In this document: one piece after another, positions 56,837-64,000 of the stretch | Layout of the letters: every line of letters starts with the position of its first letter | Position numbering within the stretch: position 1 is the stretch's first letter | Source: Oscillospiraceae bacterium | GTDB lineage: Bacteria > Bacillota > Clostridia > Oscillospirales > Oscillospiraceae | Reading direction: 5' to 3' | Assembly (NCBI GenBank): GCA_015068035.1 | Contig: SVLI01000001.1 | Location: 62,001-126,000, forward strand | DNA: 64,000 nucleotides | Program-made: the position numbers and the translations under genes | The notes under the pieces: generated by a model | Seen by the model: only the letters and a program-made list of their open reading frames with translations | Databases searched by the model: none | Told to the model about the DNA's origin: nothing

Positions 56837-57739
56837 TCACATGGACACCATGCGCTCAAGCGCGCGCTTCGCGCCCGTGAGTTCTTCTTCGGGCAGCGTA
56901 ATGGGCGGCAGCTCGCCGTTGACTGCGCGCCAGAGATCCATGAGCGTCGTCTTCTTCATATCCGCGCAGACGAAATCCTCCCGCAGCAGATGAATCTGCT
57001 TTTCCGGAAACTCCCGGCGCAGGATCTCGACAACGCCGCACTCCGTGCCGATGACGAATTCCGGCTCCGCGCTCGCGCGCACATAGCGGAGGATTTCCGC
57101 CGTGGAACCCACACAGTCGGCATAACCGACGACCTCCGCGCGGCACTCCGGATGCACGGCAAACTTCGCGCCCGGATAAGCGTTTCGGGCAGCCGCCGCC
57201 ATCTCTTCCGTCACGCCGTCATGAATCGGGCAGAAGCCCGAAAACAGAATGATCTCCTTTTCCGGCACCGCTTTGGCGCACCACGCGCCGAGGTTCTTGT
57301 CCGGCACGAAAATGATCTGCTTATTCGGCAGGGCGCGCACAATGCGCTCGGCGGAAGAACTGGTGCAGCACACGTCGCTGACCGCCTTGACCGCCGCCGT
57401 GGAATTGACGTAGCACACCACCGCCGCCTCGGGATATTTTTCCCGCAGCGCCAAAACATCCTCCGGCGTGACCATCTCTGCCATCGGGCAGCTTGCCTCC
57501 GCATTCGGCTGATAAACCGTTTTCTCCGGCGAGAGAATCTTTGCGCTCTCTGCCATGAAGCGCACGCCGCACATCACGATGTTTTCACAGTCCGCGCTCT
57601 GCGCCTTCTGCGCGAGTGCAAAGGAATCGCCCACCGCGTCGGCCACATCCTGCACTTCAAGACTCTGGTAATAATGCGCCAGAATCAGCGTATTTGTCTC
57701 GCGCTTGCGCGCAAGGATTCTTTCCTGTAATTCGTTCAT
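56837..57739 (-). CDS. nadA: Quinolinate synthase
   Basis: NadA condenses iminoaspartate with dihydroxyacetone phosphate to quinolinate in NAD synthesis. The 300-residue protein shows the NadA repeats: LILAHYYQSLEVQDVADAVG near residue 18, IVMCGVRFMAESAKIL near 52, and VSDVCCTSSSAERIVRALP near 113. Three Cys in MCGV, DVCC and GTECGVV are the likely 4Fe-4S ligands; HPECRAEVV is also present. The start at 57739 follows AAGGAGGGG. nadB and nadC are not adjacent. The leader contains five degenerate short repeats and a promoter at 57904-57932. Confidence 0.95.
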   Translation of the reverse strand: MNELQERILARKRETNTLILAHYYQSLEVQDVADAVGDSFALAQKAQSADCENIVMCGVRFMAESAKILSPEKTVYQPNAEASCPMAEMVTPEDVLALREKYPEAAVVCYVNSTAAVKAVSDVCCTSSSAERIVRALPNKQIIFVPDKNLGAWCAKAVPEKEIILFSGFCPIHDGVTEEMAAAARNAYPGAKFAVHPECRAEVVGYADCVGSTAEILRYVRASAEPEFVIGTECGVVEILRREFPEKQIHLLREDFVCADMKKTTLMDLWRAVNGELPPITLPEEELTGAKRALERMVSM

Positions 57740-57746
57740 GCCTGGC

Positions 57747-57900
57747 CCCTCCTTTGGGGGAATGTCTCTTGCTGTGACCCCTCCGTTTCGGACAGGTGGC
57801 TTCTGCACCCGCTTTCGGAGGGATGGTTTTCCTCCCTCCATTTCGGAGGGACATGGCGCCCTGCACCCTCTCCTTCGGGAGGGAATGCAGCTTCCTGCGG
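57747..57900. repeat. Five degenerate tandem repeats in the nadA leader
   Basis: Between the nadA ribosome site and promoter are about five units of 26-32 bases. On the plus strand they are built on CCCTCC-N-TTTCGGAGGGA followed by about ten bases and CTGCA. Several units can fold as short hairpins (for example 57833-57851 and 57866-57884). On the nadA strand the units repeatedly show CCGAAANGGAGGG, which resembles a ribosome site. Confidence 0.65.
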
Positions 57901-57903
57901 GAA

Positions 57904-57932
57904 AGTATAGCACATATTTCCCCCGGGCACAA
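57904..57932 (-). promoter_or_regulatory. Promoter for nadA
   Basis: TTGTGC (57932-57927) and TATACT (57909-57904) on the minus strand have a 17-base spacer. The 5' leader is about 160 bases. Confidence 0.65.
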
Positions 57933-57987
57933 TAGAAAATCATCCGCACGGCGGCGTAAACAGCATTTTGGCTGCGCAAGGAATTCC

Positions 57988-58016
57988 TTGCAGTCAAGCG
58001 CCGAATGTGTTATATT
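57988..58016 (+). promoter_or_regulatory. Promoter for the SLH-protein gene
   Basis: TTGCAG at 57988-57993 and TATATT at 58011-58016 have a 17-base spacer. With the nadA leader it fills the 358-base divergent region. Confidence 0.65.
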
Positions 58017-58097
58017 ATATTTTGTGAGTTTGTAAGTATATTGAAACCGTGCCTGTGCCGTTTTGGGCGCAAGGCTTCTGCACATCGGAGGATACAC

Positions 58098-59168
58098 ATG
58101 AAATTTCGTAGCATTGCGATCTTTCTCGCCATTGTCCTGCTGCTTGGCGGCGCTTTCACAGCGTCCGGCGCAGCGGGCAGCCGCGAGGATCCGCTTCTGA
58201 CAAAGAATTACACAGAGGGCGAGTTCACAAAAACCGTTTTGAATGACACCGCGTCCGGCATCAACTTCACAGTCTCGCAGGTGCTCAATGAGCTGGGCAC
58301 GAACATCAAGCGAACTACCGGCTCTTTCGCGATCAAAAAGGTTCGCGCCGGCGGCACCGCCACGCTTGATTTTGGGGACAGCATCACCCTGCTCTCCGGC
58401 GCTGCAAAGGTGCAGATTTCTTCCGGCACGCTGGTGAATGTAAGCGTCGGTTATCCGGCTGTAAGCGGCGTGCTCGTGCTCAACCACCGCTATCTCGCCT
58501 GTGAGAATTTGCGCGCCGTGGTCAGCTTTTCGCAGGATTCCGTCATCGCGGTGGACGGCAACGTGCCGCTCACAGAGGAAATCGTGCCCGAAAGAGTCAA
58601 TCCCTTTGTGGATGTGAAACCCACGGACTGGTTTTATAACGACGTGCTCGTAGCCTATGAGCGCAGCTTTATCCACGGCATGACCACCACCACCTATGAG
58701 CCGCAGGGCACGCTCACCTACGCGCAGTGCGTCAAGCTTGCCGCATCCCTGCACGAGCTGCATTACACCGGCAGCATCACCCTCACGGCCTGCCCCACCG
58801 GCAACTGGTATCAATACTTTGTGGATTATGCGAAGGAACACGGCATCATCACAGAGGATTTCGAAAACTATGACGCGCCGATCACGCGCCGGGATTTTGC
58901 CTTGGTGTTCTATAACACCCTGCCGGCGGAGAGCTACACCGCCATCAACAACATTCCGGACGGTGCAATTCCCGACATCGCAGCGGATGACTACGCGTAT
59001 GAGGAGATTTACACCATGTATCGCGCGGGCATCCTCGCCGGTTATACCGACACGCCCGGTTTCGCCGAGCACGCTTTCGGCCCGGACACCACCATCAGCC
59101 GTGCGGAAGCCGCCGCGTTGATCAACCGTCTGTTTGACCCCAGCGTGCGTGCGCGCTTCAGCATCTGA
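58098..59168 (+). CDS. Secreted S-layer-homology (SLH) domain protein
   Basis: The 356-residue protein has a signal peptide (residues 1-25, ending TASGA) and a beta-rich N-terminal region of about 145 residues of unknown role. Three SLH-like modules follow. The first starts NPFVDVKPTDWFYNDVLVAY near 173 and ends with GTLTYAQCVKLAASLHEL. The second includes WYQYFVDYAKEHGIIT and ITRRDFALVFYNTL. The third has IPDIAADDYAYEEIYTMYRA and ISRAEAAALINRL. SLH modules bind pyruvylated secondary wall polymers, holding the protein on the cell wall. CGGAGG precedes the start. mnmE follows 40 bases downstream on the same strand. Confidence 0.88.
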   Translation: MKFRSIAIFLAIVLLLGGAFTASGAAGSREDPLLTKNYTEGEFTKTVLNDTASGINFTVSQVLNELGTNIKRTTGSFAIKKVRAGGTATLDFGDSITLLSGAAKVQISSGTLVNVSVGYPAVSGVLVLNHRYLACENLRAVVSFSQDSVIAVDGNVPLTEEIVPERVNPFVDVKPTDWFYNDVLVAYERSFIHGMTTTTYEPQGTLTYAQCVKLAASLHELHYTGSITLTACPTGNWYQYFVDYAKEHGIITEDFENYDAPITRRDFALVFYNTLPAESYTAINNIPDGAIPDIAADDYAYEEIYTMYRAGILAGYTDTPGFAEHAFGPDTTISRAEAAALINRLFDPSVRARFSI

Positions 59169-59208
59169 AGCCAAATCCCTTAACCCATTCCCTCAGGAGG
59201 CAAAAACC

Positions 59209-60576
59209 ATGTCTGATCTGATCGCAGCGATTGCAACGGGCGCAAGCCTCACCGCCATCGGCGTTATCCGCCTCTCCGGTGAGGGTGCCATTGCCGCAGT
59301 GGACCGCGTCTTTTGCGCCAATTCCGGCAAGCCGCTTTCCAAAACGGCGGACCGTAAGCTTGTGCTCGGCAAGCTGCATGACTGCGAGGGCTGCGTGATC
59401 GACGAATGCCTTGTCACTGTCTCCCGCGCGCCGAACAGCTACACGGGGGAGGAAACGGCAGAGCTGCAATGTCACGGCTCTCCCCTCGTCCTTCGTCTTG
59501 CGCTGGAGTCGCTCTTCGCCCAGGGAGCGCGGCAGGCGCTTGCCGGCGAATTCACCAAGCGCGCCTTCCTCAACGGTCGCATGGACCTGATGGGCGCGGA
59601 GGCCGTTGTGGATCTCATCAATTCAGAAACAGCCGCCGCCGCGAAAAACGCCGTGGGGCAGCTCTCCGGCGCGCTCTCGCGCCGCATCGAGCAGGTTTAC
59701 GGCAGCATCGCGGATCTGCTGGCGCATTTTCAGGCTGTTGTGGATTATCCGGACGAGGACATTGAACCCACGGAGCTGGACGCTGACCTGCGCACTTTGC
59801 GTCAGGCCGAGGCCGAGCTGCAAAAGCTTCAGGACAGCTTCAAAAACGGCCGCACGATGAACAGCGGCCTGCCCACGGCCATTCTCGGCCGCCCGAACGC
59901 GGGCAAAAGCAGCCTTCTTAACGCCCTGCTCGGTTACGAGCGCGCCATTGTAACGGACATTCCCGGCACAACGCGGGACACCATTTCCGAGCGCGCCACG
60001 CTGGGTGATGTGCTTTTGCGTTTGACGGACACCGCCGGTCTGCGCGAAACGGAGGATAAGGTCGAGGCGCTGGGCGTGGAGCGCAGCCGCGAGGCGATGC
60101 GCGCAGCCGAGCTGATTTTTGTTCTGTGCGACAGTTCCGTGCCCTTCACGGAAGAGGACGCCGCGCTTTTAGCCGAGGCGGAAGCCGCCGCGCCGACCGT
60201 GCTGGTCTGGACGAAGAGCGATCTTCCCGCAGCGCCGGTCTCTCCCCTGCTGCCCGAAAAACTGCCGGTCGAGGTGCGCCTGTCTGCCGTCACGGGGGAC
60301 GGGTTTGATGCGCTGCGCGACGCGGTGGGCGCACTGTTTCCGCCCGCTGCCGTTCCGGCGGGCGAAATTCTCACAAACGCGCGTCAGGTGGACGCGGTTG
60401 CCCGCGCACGGGAATCCGTCGCGGCGGCCTGTGCTGCGCTGGAAATCGGTGTTGCGCCGGATGCCGCCCTCTCCGAGGCGGAGGCAGCGCTGGCAGCGCT
60501 TGGCGAGCTGACGGGCCGCACCGTCCGCTCGGATGTTACCGACCGCATTTTTTCGCGTTTCTGCGTCGGAAAATAA
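59209..60576 (+). CDS. mnmE: tRNA modification GTPase MnmE
   Basis: MnmE, with MnmG, adds the carboxymethylaminomethyl group to wobble uridine in certain tRNAs. The 455-residue protein has an N-terminal folate-binding domain (ATGASLTAIGVIRLSGEGA), a helical domain, and an inserted G domain. The G domain shows GRPNAGKSSLLNALLG near residue 226, TDIPGTTRDT near 248, DTAGLRETEDKVE near 275 and WTKSDLP near 337. The C-terminal catalytic Cys motif is CVGK (CxGK). The start at 59209 follows CAGGAGG. mnmG is not adjacent. A terminator follows. Confidence 0.96.
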   Translation: MSDLIAAIATGASLTAIGVIRLSGEGAIAAVDRVFCANSGKPLSKTADRKLVLGKLHDCEGCVIDECLVTVSRAPNSYTGEETAELQCHGSPLVLRLALESLFAQGARQALAGEFTKRAFLNGRMDLMGAEAVVDLINSETAAAAKNAVGQLSGALSRRIEQVYGSIADLLAHFQAVVDYPDEDIEPTELDADLRTLRQAEAELQKLQDSFKNGRTMNSGLPTAILGRPNAGKSSLLNALLGYERAIVTDIPGTTRDTISERATLGDVLLRLTDTAGLRETEDKVEALGVERSREAMRAAELIFVLCDSSVPFTEEDAALLAEAEAAAPTVLVWTKSDLPAAPVSPLLPEKLPVEVRLSAVTGDGFDALRDAVGALFPPAAVPAGEILTNARQVDAVARARESVAAACAALEIGVAPDAALSEAEAALAALGELTGRTVRSDVTDRIFSRFCVGK

Positions 60577-60584
60577 GAAAATCG

Positions 60585-60626
60585 GACAAGTCTGGTCTTG
60601 CGACCAGTCTTGTCTTGTTTTATTTT
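60585..60626 (+). terminator. Terminator after mnmE
   Basis: A 13-bp stem with one mismatch (60585-60597 with 60602-60614) is followed by TTGTTTTATTTTT. Confidence 0.85.
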
Positions 60627-60761
60627 TGCAAAATCCCAAACCCTGAAAACACAGCAAAAACCCGCTTAGCAAAGCCAATTTCTGTGCAAAATTTTTTTCG
60701 GAACACAAATTACTTTTTCAAAATTCAACGCGCCGCGGCGCAAAAGGAAAGGTGAAAGACT

Positions 60762-63389
<2,628 letters not shown>

Positions 63390-63400
63390 TTGCTGATATT

Positions 63401-63430
63401 AAAATGCCACCCTCCCTGGGTGGCATTTTA
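63401..63430 (+). terminator. Terminator after ppdK
   Basis: A perfect 12-bp stem (63401-63412 with 63418-63429) ending in TTTTAT. Confidence 0.88.
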
Positions 63431-63545
63431 TAAAGCCTCTCTTGTGCAAAAAAGGGGTGCGGTTTGCGCTGTAAAATACAGACGGGCTTGTCCCGCCGAC
63501 ACCAAACAAGCCCGCCAAGACCTTGTGTGCGGGGGCTTTCGCGGC

Positions 63546-63573
63546 TTGACTTTGTTTTTCTGATTGATATACT
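63546..63573 (+). promoter_or_regulatory. Promoter for the terminal secreted-protein gene
   Basis: TTGACT at 63546-63551 and TATACT at 63568-63573 have a 16-base spacer, 41 bases before the start codon. Confidence 0.6.
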
Positions 63574-63613
63574 AAATATATCCCAGCGAAAATGACGGAA
63601 AGGGTACACGTAT

Positions 63614-64000
63614 ATGAAAAAACGACTTTTTTGCTTGCTAATTTGTATGCTGCTGTGTGTTTCCCTGTTGCCGGTTACCGCCTCTGCGGATTTTCAGGTA
63701 TCCTACTACAATGAGGAGATCTATGCCGGTGGCATTCTGGATGCGTTCGCCTTTGTTGACGAGGAAAATCTCAGCGGCTATACCTTCCAATGGCAGGCCG
63801 ATGCCGGCATGGGGGATGACCACTGGTACGATCTGGAAGACAATGCCGCCTACAAGGGCACCGACACCAACCATTTGCAGCTGCACACCACTTACAATGG
63901 GGACTATACGGATTTTGATCAGATCCCGTTCCGCTGCGTAATCACCAAAAACGGCGTAACCAAGCACACCCCGAACCTGTATATGCACATCCGTTCTTCC
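63614..64000 (+). CDS. Secreted protein, N-terminal part only (cut by the window end)
   Basis: The frame is open to the last base (129 codons). It starts with a signal peptide (MKKRLFCLLICMLLCVSLLP, cleavage probably after TASA). A beta-rich region with Trp and Cys residues follows (YTFQWQADAGMGDDHWYDLE, then FRCVITKNGVTKHT), the look of an Ig-like surface-protein domain. GGAAAGGG lies about ten bases before the ATG. The full length and domain order lie outside the window. Function unknown. Confidence 0.75.
   Translation, partial: MKKRLFCLLICMLLCVSLLPVTASADFQVSYYNEEIYAGGILDAFAFVDEENLSGYTFQWQADAGMGDDHWYDLEDNAAYKGTDTNHLQLHTTYNGDYTDFDQIPFRCVITKNGVTKHTPNLYMHIRSS

Overview
The window looks like a piece of chromosome from a GC-rich, endospore-forming, probably butyrate-producing anaerobe of the Clostridia, most likely order Oscillospirales. 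Visible reasons: two sporulation genes (spoIIE and spoIVB), butyrate kinase, a thiolase and pyruvate phosphate dikinase, an S-box (SAM-I) riboswitch on metK, Gram-positive lipoproteins, an S-layer-homology protein, and strong AGGAGG-type ribosome binding sites. The species cannot be named from this sequence alone.

Layout. 0-13.6 kb: housekeeping and envelope genes (DUF1653, TspO, YbaK plus DUF2461, thiolase, a lipoprotein, a pseudokinase-lectin fusion, a hotdog thioesterase, SpoIIE, an alpha/beta hydrolase, a rhomboid-like membrane protein). 13.7-24.4 kb: riboswitch-metK, rlmB, a degenerate P-type-ATPase-like protein, an EF-G paralogue, hpf, an M14 cell-wall peptidase and spoIVB. 24.4-27.35 kb: a small accessory island in which the 3' end of spoIVB appears three times, separating an AT-rich TetR/SDR pair and a VanW-family gene. 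27.4-30 kb: short enzymes and a CsoR-type repressor. 30-38.3 kb: three ABC transporter polypeptides and a MATE exporter. 38.5-46.7 kb: GNAT enzymes, an esterase, a cupin, an SDR/URO-D-type methyltransferase pair, a G3E GTPase and two lipoproteins. 46.9-52.8 kb: a second accessory stretch with a MATE exporter behind a promoter-proximal terminator, two TetR regulators with visible operators, two membrane proteins and a GPH-type transporter. 52.9-53.4 kb: tRNA-Tyr and tRNA-Thr, with two 144-bp tandem units that repeat the tRNA-Tyr tail. 53.5-64 kb: a bicupin, a GH25 lysozyme, butyrate kinase, nadA, an SLH protein, mnmE, ppdK and the start of a secreted protein cut by the window end.

How the genes fit together. 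Thiolase and butyrate kinase are the first and last steps of acetyl-CoA to butyrate conversion, though they lie far apart here. SpoIIE and SpoIVB act in forespore sigma activation and in signalling to the mother cell. RlmB, MnmE, EF-G-like, HPF and YbaK belong to translation. The most unusual material is a set of proteins that keep a family fold but have lost its catalytic residues (kinase lobe, P-type ATPase, rhomboid), the repeated spoIVB tail, the tRNA-tail repeats, and several compact regulatory layouts. No CRISPR array, transposase, integrase, phage gene or rRNA was seen. GC statements are visual impressions, not computed values.
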